Positions 51,231 through 60,658 of a stretch of DNA of 64,000 nucleotides are shown here, piece by piece; position 1 is the stretch's first letter, and every line of letters starts with the position of its first letter. The position numbers and the translations under genes were made by a program. Location: positions 1-64,000 of the forward strand of contig NZ_QSIL01000009.1 in the NCBI RefSeq assembly GCF_003469185.1, read 5' to 3'. The stretch comes from Collinsella sp. AM34-10. Its GTDB lineage: Bacteria; Actinomycetota; Coriobacteriia; Coriobacteriales; Coriobacteriaceae. The notes under the pieces are model-generated. The model was given only the letters and a program-made list of their open reading frames with translations, was not told the DNA's origin and did no database searches.

Positions 51231-53231
51231 TTAGTCAATTGGATCGAGCGCGTCGATCTGCGCAAGCCACAGATGCGAGCTGGCGTCACTCGGCATACGC
51301 CAATCGCCGCGCGGGCTGAGCGTCACCGAGCCCACCTTGGGACCATCGGGCAGGCAGCTGCGCTTAAACTGCTGGGCAAAGAAGCGACGGTAGAACGTAC
51401 GCAGCCACGTGTGGACGGTCTTAGCATCGTAGACACCCTCGAAGCTCTTGAGCGCCATGCGGTAGATCTTGCCGGGCTCAAAGCCAAAACGCAGCAGGTA
51501 ATAGAGGAAGTAGTCGTGCAGCTCGTACGGGCCCACCAAATCCTCAGTCTTCTGCGCAATCTCGCCGTCGCCCGTGGGCGGCAGAAGCTCGGGGGACACC
51601 GGCGTATCGAGGATGTCGAGCAGCGTCTCGGCAATACGCCCGCCAAAGACATCGGCGGCATAACGCACCAGATGGCGCACAAGCGTCTTGGGCACGCTCG
51701 CGTTGACGGCGTACATGCTCATGTGGTCGCCGTTATAGGTAGCCCAGCCGAGCGCCAGCTCCGACAGGTCGCCCGTGCCGATGACAAAACCGCCAGCCTG
51801 GTTGGCCAGATCCATCAGAATCTGCGTACGCTCGCGCGCCTGGCTGTTCTCATAGGTCACGTCTTGGACGGCCGGATCGTGCTCAATGTCCTTGAAGTGC
51901 TGCTCCACGGCCGCGTGGATCGAAACCTCGCGGAAGCTCACGCCCAGGTCGCGGGCGAGCAACTCGGCATTCGACTTGGTGCGATGCGTCGTGCCAAAGC
52001 CGGGCATGGACACGGCAGTGATGCCCGTGCGCGGCAGCCCCAGCGCATCGAAGGCACGCACGGTCACGAGTAGCGCCAGTGTGGAATCGAGGCCGCCGGA
52101 AAGGCCGATGACGGCAGCCTTGGTACCCGTATGGGCAAGGCGGGTCTTGAGGCCCGCAGTCTGCAGATCGAGGATAGTCTCGCAGCGCTCGGCCAGGTCT
52201 CCATGGTCGGCCGGTACAAAGGGCGCGCGAGGGAAAACGCGGTCAATGTCGCAGGCGTTGCGCAGGACGGGAGTCTCGGAGAGCACGCCCTCAAACGAAA
52301 ACTCAACGGTCGTGGCCTCCGGCGCATCGTCCGCGCGCGTCCACGTCGTCGAGCGGCGGCGCTCGGCAACCAGACGGTCAAGATCGACATCGGCAATCGC
52401 CATATCGCAGGTAAGGAGCTTCGTCGCCGCCAGCTTAGAGCCGTTTTCGTAGATAAGGTTCTCGCCCGCAAAGACCATATCGGTCGTGGACTCGCCCTCG
52501 CTCGCGTCTGCATAGGCATAGGCACAGTACAGGCGCGCACTCTGGTTAGAGATGAGGCTGCGGCGGTAATCCGCCTTGCCGATAATCTCGTCCGAGGCCG
52601 ACGGGTTGAGAATCACCGTCGCACCGGCAAGCGCCATCTCGGTCGAAGGGGGCGCCGGCACCCACAGGTCCTCGCAGATCTCAACGCCCAGCACCAGGTC
52701 CTCGGCACCCTCATCACAGCAACGGTAGATAAGCCCCGAACCCAGCGGAACCGGACCCTGACCGGCAAAATCAACCCACACAGGATCTGCGGGCGCCGAA
52801 GCAAACCAGCGACGCTCATAGAACTCGCCATAGTTGGGCAGATACTTCTTGGCCGTAAGACCCAAAAGCTCACCCGCACAGCACACGGCGGCACAGTTGT
52901 AGATGTTCTCGGCCACCGCCACGGGAAGACCGATGGTAAAAACAATCGGCAGCTCACGAGTCTCATCGAGAATATGCACCAGAGCAGCCTCACAGGCATG
53001 CAGCAGCGTGCGATTATGGAACAGGTCGGCCGCGGTATAGCCGGTCAGGTTAAGCTCGGGCAGCACCAGCGTGCGAACGCCGCGCTCGGTAGCCTCGCGA
53101 ACAGCCGTCAGCGCAACCTCGGCATTGCCCTCGACATCGGCAACGCGAATCTTGGGCGAGGCCGCCGCCACACGCAAAAAGCCGTCGTTCTTATTAGCCG
53201 AAACGCAGCATTGCCTTGTTGATCTGGACAC
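51231..53231 (-). CDS. nadE: Glutamine-dependent NAD(+) synthase
   Basis: A two-domain enzyme that amidates nicotinic acid adenine dinucleotide. N-terminal nitrilase/glutaminase domain: Glu in LVLPELNLTGY, Lys in AKKYLPNYGEFYERRWF, and the nucleophile Cys in LGVEICEDLWVP. C-terminal synthase: the ATP PP-loop GLSGGLDSTLALL and QDVTYENSQARERTQILMDL. About 666 residues from a GTG at 53231, which has AAGGGG six bases before it; homology starts around NDGFLRVAAASPK a few codons later, so the exact start is uncertain. Confidence 0.93.
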   Translation of the reverse strand: MSRSTRQCCVSANKNDGFLRVAAASPKIRVADVEGNAEVALTAVREATERGVRTLVLPELNLTGYTAADLFHNRTLLHACEAALVHILDETRELPIVFTIGLPVAVAENIYNCAAVCCAGELLGLTAKKYLPNYGEFYERRWFASAPADPVWVDFAGQGPVPLGSGLIYRCCDEGAEDLVLGVEICEDLWVPAPPSTEMALAGATVILNPSASDEIIGKADYRRSLISNQSARLYCAYAYADASEGESTTDMVFAGENLIYENGSKLAATKLLTCDMAIADVDLDRLVAERRRSTTWTRADDAPEATTVEFSFEGVLSETPVLRNACDIDRVFPRAPFVPADHGDLAERCETILDLQTAGLKTRLAHTGTKAAVIGLSGGLDSTLALLVTVRAFDALGLPRTGITAVSMPGFGTTHRTKSNAELLARDLGVSFREVSIHAAVEQHFKDIEHDPAVQDVTYENSQARERTQILMDLANQAGGFVIGTGDLSELALGWATYNGDHMSMYAVNASVPKTLVRHLVRYAADVFGGRIAETLLDILDTPVSPELLPPTGDGEIAQKTEDLVGPYELHDYFLYYLLRFGFEPGKIYRMALKSFEGVYDAKTVHTWLRTFYRRFFAQQFKRSCLPDGPKVGSVTLSPRGDWRMPSDASSHLWLAQIDALDPID

Positions 53232-53361
53232 TGGAGGCCCCTTCTACCCTGAGATTCAGTCTAACGGACGTTCACATATCTCTAACTAGCCAAAGCAACC
53301 TCCCAGTTTACTGAGACGCCAACCTGTGCTAAGAGCATGTATTCCAATAATATCTTTAATT

Positions 53362-53396
53362 AAAAAAGGAGAAATCGATAATCGACTTCTCCTTTA
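53362..53396 (-). terminator. Terminator of the RiPP-like operon
   Basis: On the minus strand AAAGGAGAAGTCGAT pairs with ATCGATTTCTCCTTT, followed by TTTAATTAAAG. It lies 25 bases after the small peptide gene. Confidence 0.88.
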
Positions 53397-53419
53397 AGCG
53401 AGGCAAGTAAATTCCGAAA

Positions 53420-53530
53420 CTAATGGCAGAATTTATCCATGTAGTCCTCAAAGTCGAACACTTCTACCACGACGCCCTCTTCCTGAGACTCTTTCAGTTG
53501 CTCCAAGAGATCTTTGTTAATAACGTCCAT
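53420..53530 (-). CDS. Putative RiPP precursor peptide (36 residues)
   Basis: A short gene directly after the radical SAM gene (13 bases) with a perfect AGGAGG seven bases before ATG 53530, and its own terminator. The product starts MDVINKDLLEQLKESQEE, an acidic, helical leader-like part, and ends with an aromatic, acidic tail VFDFEDYMDKFCH, with a single Cys next to the C-terminal His. There is no signal peptide or membrane helix. Size, position and translation signals fit a ribosomally made peptide modified by the radical SAM enzyme. No known precursor family was recognised, and the cleavage site is unknown. Confidence 0.7.
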   Translation of the reverse strand: MDVINKDLLEQLKESQEEGVVVEVFDFEDYMDKFCH

Positions 53531-53543
53531 GCAGAAACCTCCT

Positions 53544-55865
53544 CTATCTAATCAATTGTAGTATATCTGCTTTCATGCAATTATCAACCAACTTGTTTAA
53601 TTGCTCCTCGTTTGCCGATAGTCCCTCTTTTTTCAAAATGTCGCGCACCTCGTTCTTAGTAATCGGCTTTTCAAACAACGAAAGCAAAGCGAAAGAATAA
53701 TCATTAACCGCACACATTCTATGGGTGGCACAACTCAGCAGTACTCTTAACCCCTCTTTTGAGCGTCCGACTTCTTTAACAAACGAACTTTTAACCAATT
53801 GAAAACCATTATCGTGCATTACATAATCGGCATCGATATTTGTATTCAGCAATCCATAATGCAACAGTTCTTCTATCGCCCTTGTCAGCTCGAGGTCGCC
53901 CTGATCAAGAATAAGAGAAATGCTACAATCGGCCTCCAATAAACGGGCCAACTTAAGGTATACCAACTGGGAAACAGCATAGACATGATGGTATTCAGAA
54001 TTATAGAAGTAGGCAAATGGCTCAACGAGCACGACAGAGGTCTTGGAATCCAGCCAGATTCGATCAGCTGGATTTAGACTAGTTAGCCGTCGCTTTACTT
54101 TGGTCAAATGTCCCTTATACCTGACAGCGTGAATAGAATCTAGGATCCAGGTCACCTCTGAAATATGAAGCCGCTGGGGCAAGTCAATTGTGTCGCTACC
54201 GTTTATGACCTCTTGCATATAAAAATCAATATGATGCTCATCAGATAAGGATTTTGCTTCATTTAAAGTTAAACCAGTGCCTGAAACATAATCCACTTCG
54301 AGGCGCAAATCCTCATATTGGGACTTCGGCATTACAGAGACACCATACTTATCGGGATGATTCCAAACATCCGACCCCATAACGAGACCAAAATTCGTAA
54401 ATCCTCTCGTGGAATATGGAACACCACATACCTGTTTTGAATAATTCAAAACATTCTCTGTATAAGCTAAGGTGTTCAGAGCCTCTTCTTTAGTTTCGGT
54501 CGGAAAGCCAATCATAAAAAATAGATGAACAGGAATACCCGCATTGAGACAATCATGGATATTGCGATCAATCCAATCAACTCTCGTGTTCTTCTTCATT
54601 AGATCAAGAACTCTTTGGTTGTATGACTCGAGGCCAAACTGAATCTGCCTACATCCACTTTGGTATATCTTGTTAAAAACGTCTGTACTTAGGGTTGGAG
54701 AGAACCTCGTTTCTCCATGCCAGAAAAACGTTTTTCCCGATGCGTTTATTTCATCCGCGAGTTGCTCCATTCTTTTGCCTTCGAATGTTTCATCCACAAA
54801 AGAGAAAACTCTCGTGCCGTATTTTTCATTTAACCGACACATTATTTCAAATACTCTCGATATAGGCATCTTTCGGTAACAACCACCGGTAGCACCGGGA
54901 ATGGTGCAGAAGGCGCAATGATTAAAACACTGCCTAGAGGAATAAACCGGCAATATTAGCTCAGGCATGAAGTATTTAGAAAGGGCGAAGCCATCGAAAT
55001 CGGGAACTGTATCGTTGATAAATGTTTGCTCAATCCGATGGTTTTTATATATCTTTCCACCTTTAGCATGGCAAAGGTTTGGAACACAGTCGAGATTGTC
55101 ATCACCAGAGTCAAGAGCCTCAAGAAGACGTGCAAGCGGCTCTTCGCCGTCATACATCATTATCGAATCAATGTATTCAAAAAAGGGATGCCATTCTTTC
55201 ATGCAGTCATCTGCTAAACGAGTAATGTAATTGCCGCCCAATGAGACGTGTTTAACAGATGGACATTCTTCTTTAATCAGTTTCGCTAACGTAACTGCAG
55301 AAATCAATTGGAAACAGCCGCTCACCGAAATCCCAATAAACTCGATTTTTTCCCTCTGAATACGCTTAAGAAAGGCAGTTTCATAGAAGGAAATAAACGG
55401 ATTATGCAAGGTATCCGCAAGCGATTTCATTATTTCTGGTGTCGAATAATAATCATAGGGCAGATCTATGGAGTTGAACGTGTATTTAACTCCATATGAG
55501 ACGTGATTTATGATATAGAGTGCATTTCTAAAAATGTTTTCAGCATATTGTCTTTCTTTTAGATTACACTATCTCTTCGATCTGAAAATATCTTTTGCCT
55601 CGTCAACATTAAGTGCCGACTTTTGTATCAACTCGATTGTTAATTGAACATTCGAACTAAACGAATCCTTTGATTCCCGATACCTTTTACAGCACTCTTC
55701 GACATGTCTAAAAGATAGGAGGTCATCGTAAAATTCCACGTTTAAGTCAACAATGTCAACTTTGTATTGTTCAACCTCTTGAAGATATGACTTCAAAACA
55801 GGCAAGGCAAGATACGGCCCCACTGGACTCCATCCTGGGGGAAATACTAAAAGCGTTTTAGGCAT
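53544..55865 (-). pseudogene. Radical SAM protein with cobalamin-domain-like N-terminus, interrupted by one in-frame TAG
   Basis: A 774-codon frame broken only by TAG at 55571-55569 (codon 99). The N-terminus MPKTLLVFPPGWSPVGPYLA resembles the start of B12-binding radical SAM proteins. The middle has GEEPLARLLEAL and the cluster motif QCFNHCAFCTIPG (CX3CX2C). The last 70 residues (DYSFALLSLFEKPITKNEVR onward) resemble a PqqD-like winged helix that binds RiPP leaders. From ATG 55430, 628 residues including the cluster remain open. The amber codon could be a nonsense mutation, a sequencing error, or suppressed; frame and codon use are unchanged on both sides. AT-rich. Confidence 0.75.
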
Positions 55866-55872
55866 ATCAACG

Positions 55873-57057
55873 TCACATCTTTCGCAAATAATTCAATTGA
55901 AACACAACTACCATCATAATTGAAAATACACCAAGTCCTGTAACGAGAATTGAGAACATCGCGATGCTCGTGAACAGCGAAACAAGAAGTGTTGAAATAA
56001 CAACAGCAACCGATTGCAAAGACTCCCTAATTGAAAACAGGCTTATCGATTCAGATCCGTCTCTCGCCAAATCCTGCAGCGATGTTATGAGAAGCACATC
56101 TTGAATGGCGTTTCCGGCACCGACGATAAAAAGGAAAATAAACGATATCCCAGACGCATAGCGATAGCCAAACGCCAGATACGCACCGAGCGCAAGATAC
56201 GTCACAAAACAATATGATTTAACGCAATCGGAACCACTGATTAAACGACCGTATATTGTATTTCCGAACAACAGTCCGATTGTAAGACTACTCTGAAGGA
56301 ATCCATATTGTATCGATGACGAGTCAAATTGCAATTGCGCTATAGCTGGCAAAAGAGAATTCAGAGAGCCGAATGCCACGCCACTAGAAATATCGATTAA
56401 TAGGAAACCAATTGCCAAGTGCTTCGCGCTAAGATCACTAAATGCAGTCCTGTTTTTTTCATTTTTGCTTATTCCCTCTTTATCATTAACCTCGATAACC
56501 GACGGAACATCTCGCAGCAACCAGAACGACGCGGCAAAAGAAAGCGCGTCTAATGCAAGAACAGCCTCCGCCCCAAATTGAGCGACAACAAAACCGCCGG
56601 CAACTGGCCCCAGAACCATCATCAAATTCTGCAGGAACCCAAACGAATTATTAATTACGTCGCGATTGATACTATTCGTATTGGCTCTTAACAACGAGTA
56701 AAAGCAGGGCATTTCTACCGTTCGGCAAAGCGATACCGCGCACGTAATAGCAAACATACTCCATTTACTATCAACAAAAATATAGCAAACGAATAATCCC
56801 GCGCGAATTAAGTCTGCCAATCTCATGGCCTGCAGTGTCCCGATACCCATCTTCTGAGGCAGCTGCGCGAGCGCAACTGAAAACAGAGAGGGGGCAAATC
56901 TGCAGCAGACCATCAAAGCAGTTGCAGAAACATCGTGAGTTACCTCGTAAATCAGCATTGGCAAAGCAATATTCGCACACCAATTGCCTATTTCGCTTAT
57001 CCCTCTAGCAATATATAGGACCCGAACCGGACGGCTAGCTCTCAATACCGTGAACAT
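55873..57057 (-). CDS. MFS exporter of the RiPP-like cluster
   Basis: A 394-residue major facilitator protein with about 12 helices, in the style of MFS_3/transmembrane secretion effectors. The N-terminus is RASRPVRVLYIARGISEIGN, and later segments include FLQNLMMVLGPVAGGFVVAQ. It could export the mature peptide or act as self-resistance. ATG 57057 lies inside the end of the DUF2087 gene (overlap of 23 bases) with GAGG before it, and its stop is seven bases before the radical SAM gene. Low GC. Confidence 0.82.
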   Translation of the reverse strand: MFTVLRASRPVRVLYIARGISEIGNWCANIALPMLIYEVTHDVSATALMVCCRFAPSLFSVALAQLPQKMGIGTLQAMRLADLIRAGLFVCYIFVDSKWSMFAITCAVSLCRTVEMPCFYSLLRANTNSINRDVINNSFGFLQNLMMVLGPVAGGFVVAQFGAEAVLALDALSFAASFWLLRDVPSVIEVNDKEGISKNEKNRTAFSDLSAKHLAIGFLLIDISSGVAFGSLNSLLPAIAQLQFDSSSIQYGFLQSSLTIGLLFGNTIYGRLISGSDCVKSYCFVTYLALGAYLAFGYRYASGISFIFLFIVGAGNAIQDVLLITSLQDLARDGSESISLFSIRESLQSVAVVISTLLVSLFTSIAMFSILVTGLGVFSIMMVVVFQLNYLRKM

Positions 57058-57316
57058 CACGATTAACCTCGTATTTCAGGCCTCGTTCATCCCTTAATAG
57101 GAATCCATAATCAACCAAGTACCGCCTCAACACGGCATAATCAGGATAGAGCTGTGACAGCACACGATTAACCTGAAGCTCCGTATAACTTGTATTTAAT
57201 TCAAAGAAAGAGACGGCCCATAGTAGCATGATTCTTTTATAGCTTTCCTTTTTTGGAATTGAAACCAGCTCGCCATTCTTGAGAAATCGTTTTTTAAAGT
57301 CTATTAGCTCATCCAT
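57035..57316 (-). CDS. DUF2087 domain protein
   Basis: A 93-residue protein starting MDELIDFKKRFLKNGELVSI and containing KKESYKRIMLLWAVSFFELN, YTELQVNRVL and RRYLVDYGFLLRDERG, the DUF2087 pattern, thought to be a small winged-helix or nucleic-acid-associated domain. It is the first gene of the AT-rich operon, with GGAGG before ATG 57316, and may regulate it. A DNA-binding role is inferred, not shown. Confidence 0.78.
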   Translation of the reverse strand: MDELIDFKKRFLKNGELVSIPKKESYKRIMLLWAVSFFELNTSYTELQVNRVLSQLYPDYAVLRRYLVDYGFLLRDERGLKYEVNRDVHGIES

Positions 57317-57390
57317 TCACATCCTCCATTTCATACGCATCTAATACTAAAAATGCATACGCTTTAGGCCATCGCATTCAGCTTCTTTAT

Positions 57391-57410
57391 TCGAACTAAA
57401 CTCGAACTAA
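57391..57410 (-). promoter_or_regulatory. Direct repeat upstream of the RiPP-like operon
   Basis: TCGAACTAA occurs at 57391-57399 and again at 57402-57410, exactly 11 bases apart, about one helical turn. It is 75 bases before the first gene and may bind a regulator on one face of the DNA. Confidence 0.45.
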
Positions 57411-57416
57411 TCTAAA

Positions 57417-57635
57417 TTATTTGCTCAGACACTCTTCGAAAGCTCGTTTTTCACTCTGAGTAAAATGCCCTTCCCAGTCAGTCCACGAACAGGAAGGCAA
57501 CTCACAACGAGCGGAGTCGAAGCCCTCTGCCGTCGGTCGCTCAAAATGCACGATAACCTTTTCGATATCGCCATCTGTAATCAGGTCAGAATGAATGACC
57601 TCGGTACCATCTTCGAATGTCATATACGGGTACAT
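57417..57635 (-). CDS. Small acidic hypothetical protein
   Basis: 72 residues from ATG 57635, which follows GAGGTGG; the open frame upstream to 57890 has no homology or ribosome site and is ignored. The sequence begins MYPYMTFEDGTEVIHSDLI and has a middle IEKVIVHFERP and a Cys-rich ELPSCSW. I have seen similar short proteins beginning with MYPYMT in gut Firmicutes and on mobile elements. The function is unknown. Confidence 0.68.
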   Translation of the reverse strand: MYPYMTFEDGTEVIHSDLITDGDIEKVIVHFERPTAEGFDSARCELPSCSWTDWEGHFTQSEKRAFEECLSK

Positions 57636-57809
57636 CACGTAAACCACCTCGCAATAGTAAATCCAGTTTAGCATCAAGCTATTGCACCAAAGACAGCAGG
57701 CCCCCTTGATGAGTTGATGGTATCTGTTAAATGTCACGTACGATTCACATCTGGTGGGTACCCTGATGGCTACACGAAACGAAGTAGATTTACACCGGGA
57801 GGACCCCGT

Positions 57810-58763
57810 ATGACAACCAAGTACACCGACGCGCCGCGCACGCGCGTCATGACGCCGGCATCGCTCAACAACGGCGTGCACGAGAACCATTCCATCGGAC
57901 AGACCATGGCCATCGCGCCCAAAAAGGGCCTGTTCGATGACATTTCCATTCCCCAGATCATCGCCGGCGCCGCAGCTGCCGCCACGAGCGTGGCGCTTGC
58001 TTCAAAGATCGGCATTGCCGGCTCGGTGATTGGTGCCGCTGTGAGCTCAGTCATCACTGTTGTGTCCTCGCAGGTCTACCGCCACTTTATCTCTGCCAGC
58101 GCCGAAGCCCTCAAAGGTACGCACGCCGCCAACGACTACCCTGCCGGCGCCTATGAGCCCGTTGAGTTGAATGCCGAGGAGCACCTGGGCGGCGCCGCGA
58201 CTACGCAGGAGATGCGCCAGATTGCGGGGCGCGCGACCACGGCGCGCGTCGCCCCCAACAGCCTGCGCGCCAAGGCGGCGGCAGAGCGCAGCCAGACGCA
58301 GAAGAAGGTTATCGTCTTCTCGATCGCCATCGCCATCGTCGCGGTCATCGCTTGCGCCGGCGCCATCCTTGTCACCACTGCCGGTGAGGGCCTGGGCGAG
58401 CGCCCCGAGCCAATCCTTTCGTCGCGCACGACCGAGAGCGATGCAAATGGCAACACCCAGTCGCAGGATCAGCAGGCACAGACGGACGATACGCAAGACA
58501 GTTCTACCTCTGCCAATTCGTCCTCGAACACCCAAAACCAATCGCAGGGCGTCGATTCCTCTGCGAACAACAGCGGCACGCAATCCGGCACGACTGACTC
58601 AAGTCAAACGACTGACGGCTCTCAACCGAGCACGGGCGACCAGGCGAATGGCAATACACCGAGTACGGGATCTACCGACAACAGCAACACCAACAGCTCG
58701 AGCGGAACCGCGTCCGGCACGGCATCTGACAGTTCAAGCCAAGGCGCGACATCGGGCAACTAG
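57810..58763 (+). CDS. Membrane protein with long Ser/Thr/Asn/Gln-rich tail
   Basis: 317 residues. A small-residue-rich hydrophobic region lies near residues 48-85 (IIAGAAAAATSVALASKIGI), followed by a charged Ala/Arg-rich stretch, then a clear membrane helix VIVFSIAIAIVAVIACAGAIL near residue 170. About 120 residues of Ser/Thr/Asn/Gln/Gly repeats follow, probably outside the cell. It is not a recognised family. ATG 57810 follows GGGAGGACC. The tail composition suggests a wall-spanning or extended surface segment. Confidence 0.7.
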   Translation: MTTKYTDAPRTRVMTPASLNNGVHENHSIGQTMAIAPKKGLFDDISIPQIIAGAAAAATSVALASKIGIAGSVIGAAVSSVITVVSSQVYRHFISASAEALKGTHAANDYPAGAYEPVELNAEEHLGGAATTQEMRQIAGRATTARVAPNSLRAKAAAERSQTQKKVIVFSIAIAIVAVIACAGAILVTTAGEGLGERPEPILSSRTTESDANGNTQSQDQQAQTDDTQDSSTSANSSSNTQNQSQGVDSSANNSGTQSGTTDSSQTTDGSQPSTGDQANGNTPSTGSTDNSNTNSSSGTASGTASDSSSQGATSGN

Positions 58764-58798
58764 GCACATTTGCCTCTCATAGATAACCGACCTGTATA

Positions 58799-58833
58799 AC
58801 GGGCGCGAATCGACAGCGGTTCGCGCCCGTTTG
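58799..58833 (+). terminator. Terminator after the Ser-rich membrane protein gene
   Basis: ACGGGCGCGAA (58799-58809) pairs with TTCGCGCCCGT (58820-58830), followed by TTG. Confidence 0.8.
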
Positions 58834-58903
58834 CCTTGGGCGCCGCCATGGCGAGCGCCATGCGATGGTAAGATGCTTTACATGTGTAAAGAGGAGATTT
58901 GCC

Positions 58904-60211
58904 ATGAGCAAGACAATAGTTAGGCCCACGCTTTCACTGGGCAACCACATCTATCTGTATCGCCTGCTGCGCGATGCGATTGGATGCGGCAAGCAAACGT
59001 TTATGACGCAGGTCGAAGAGGCGCTCGCCGCTGGCGACATGACCGCTTATGACCTGGGCTTCGAATCCACGCGCGAGCTGCTCGAAGAGCTTGACGACTG
59101 CATTAAGCTGACCGTCTTTAAGGGCGGTCGCCTGTATGCCACCGTCATCGCCAACGAGGCCTGGGATGCCGCCCTTGCCAAGGGCGAGGACAAGCCCAAG
59201 ACCGCCAAGGGCGCTAAGCAGTCCTACAAAAAGAAAAAGCGCGGTGAGAAGGACCTCAAGGCTGTGCGCCCCAAGCACGTTAAGCGTCCCGAACCAGAAG
59301 CCGCGGTTGAAGCTGTGCCGGAGCCCGAGCCCGAGACAGAGATCGAAGTCGCTATTGAGGTGGCAGCAGAAGCCGAAACCGAAATCGCCGCCATGACCGA
59401 TCCCGAAGTCATGCCAGAGCAGGAAGCCGCTGTGGAGCTCAACGAGGCATCCAAGTCGACAACCGAAGAGGCGGCTGGCCAGCCCGAGGCGCCCGTGTTC
59501 CAGAACCACGATGTCTTTGGCGACAACACCGAGGACAATCAGTCCGACGAGCTCGCGGATCAAGATGCTGCCGAGGCAACACCGGAGCCCGAGGCGCCCC
59601 AGCCTGCCATCTCGCTCACGGTTGTCTACGACCCCGAGAACGCCAACGCCGGCATCACCACCATGGTATCCACGCCGGTCGAGGCCAAGCCGAACGTCGA
59701 GGCAGAGGACACTCCGCAGGCCGATGCCAAAACCGGGACCGAAGACACGTCCATCTCCGTGGAACCGACAGATTCCATAGCTAAGCCAGAAGCGGCATCT
59801 GAGTCTGCACCTGTCATTGAGTCCGCATCCGCACCCGCCTGTGACCAGGCTCCCACACCTGCACCGACTCCGGTCCCCAATTCAGCACCGGCCCCCGCTC
59901 CCGCAGCACCGACCATCCCCGGGGACTTCCCCATCGATTTCGCGACCGAGGTCTTCTGCCCTAGCCCGCTGCTGCACCAGCTGTCGACTTATCTCCCCTA
60001 CGGCGCTGACACCCTCGGCATCGTCGGCGAGTACTACTGGATCGCTCGCGAGCGCGGTACCATCGAGGCCGGCCGTAACCGCGCGTGCTTCCCCCTGCGC
60101 TACACACAGGCCGGCAAACGCCACGAAGTCACCGTACGCATTCGCCGCAACACCACCGGCGGCCTCGGAGCCACCTGGGCCATCGACAAGGTCGAAGCCC
60201 CGGTCGAGTAA
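58904..60211 (+). CDS. Two-domain protein with long Glu/Pro/Ala linker, unknown function
   Basis: 435 residues from ATG 58904 (AGAGGAG before it). The N-terminal domain (about 1-90) contains SLGNHIYLYRLLRDAIGCGK and a KLTVFKGGRLYATVI strand pair that recalls LOTUS/OST-HTH domains, a tentative reading. A basic patch (KQSYKKKKRGEK) and about 230 residues of Glu/Pro/Ala low complexity follow. The last 90 residues form a second domain (FATEVFCPSPLLHQLSTYLP and CFPLRYTQAGKRHEVTVRIR). It is not recognised as a named family. Confidence 0.7.
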   Translation: MSKTIVRPTLSLGNHIYLYRLLRDAIGCGKQTFMTQVEEALAAGDMTAYDLGFESTRELLEELDDCIKLTVFKGGRLYATVIANEAWDAALAKGEDKPKTAKGAKQSYKKKKRGEKDLKAVRPKHVKRPEPEAAVEAVPEPEPETEIEVAIEVAAEAETEIAAMTDPEVMPEQEAAVELNEASKSTTEEAAGQPEAPVFQNHDVFGDNTEDNQSDELADQDAAEATPEPEAPQPAISLTVVYDPENANAGITTMVSTPVEAKPNVEAEDTPQADAKTGTEDTSISVEPTDSIAKPEAASESAPVIESASAPACDQAPTPAPTPVPNSAPAPAPAAPTIPGDFPIDFATEVFCPSPLLHQLSTYLPYGADTLGIVGEYYWIARERGTIEAGRNRACFPLRYTQAGKRHEVTVRIRRNTTGGLGATWAIDKVEAPVE

Positions 60212-60254
60212 AAAACGGCCTCGGATAGCCAATTGACCATCCGAGGCCGTTTGA
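60212..60254. terminator. Bidirectional terminator
   Basis: AACGGCCTCGGAT (60214-60226) pairs with ATCCGAGGCCGTT (60239-60251), with an A-run before and TTT after. It separates convergent genes. Confidence 0.9.
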
Positions 60255-60265
60255 ATTCAGGCCTT

Positions 60266-60658
60266 TTAGTTGTCATCGGCGCATATAGACACCAGAGAAG
60301 CAAGCTCATCCTCAAGTTGCGGAGCAAAGTATCTAAAAGAAACCTGCGCTCCGGTCGGTATCGACTCAATCATATTCGCAGCATTATCTGAAACTCGGTA
60401 CGATGCAGTTTCACCTGTCTTCAAATCCTCTATTGAGCAGACAGCGTCTCCAGCATCAATCGACCTAAGCACGCCTTTTCCTTGTAACATCACATCGGCA
60501 TGCCCGCCAGCTATTTCTAATGAACCTGAGTCTGTCGCAGTCACTTCTCCGGAACCTCCGCGCGATATCTCTTCCTTTGTTGAACAGCCCACCAATGAAG
60601 CCATCAGCACCAAAGACAGAGCTAGACGAATCGCCCTACTTCGAAAAAGTCGTTCCAT
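60266..60658 (-). CDS. Putative lipoprotein paired with the Tat peptidase-like protein
   Basis: A 130-residue protein with a basic N-terminus, a hydrophobic segment and a lipobox ASLVGC, so probably lipid-anchored. The mature part (about 105 residues) has no recognised domain. It overlaps the end of the upstream peptidase-like gene by 23 bases, and ATG 60658 is chosen for the signal sequence; an earlier in-frame ATG at 60685 is possible. Lower GC than the flanks, like its partner. Confidence 0.65.
   Translation of the reverse strand: MERLFRSRAIRLALSLVLMASLVGCSTKEEISRGGSGEVTATDSGSLEIAGGHADVMLQGKGVLRSIDAGDAVCSIEDLKTGETASYRVSDNAANMIESIPTGAQVSFRYFAPQLEDELASLVSICADDN

Noticed and set aside
55569..55571. 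TAG read as pyrrolysine
   Set aside because: No pyl genes in the window and Pyl is known mainly in methylamine methyltransferases; a nonsense mutation or error is simpler.
57636..57890. N-terminal extension of the small protein at 57417
   Set aside because: Open by chance across the divergent promoter of the plus-strand gene; start at 57635 has the ribosome site.
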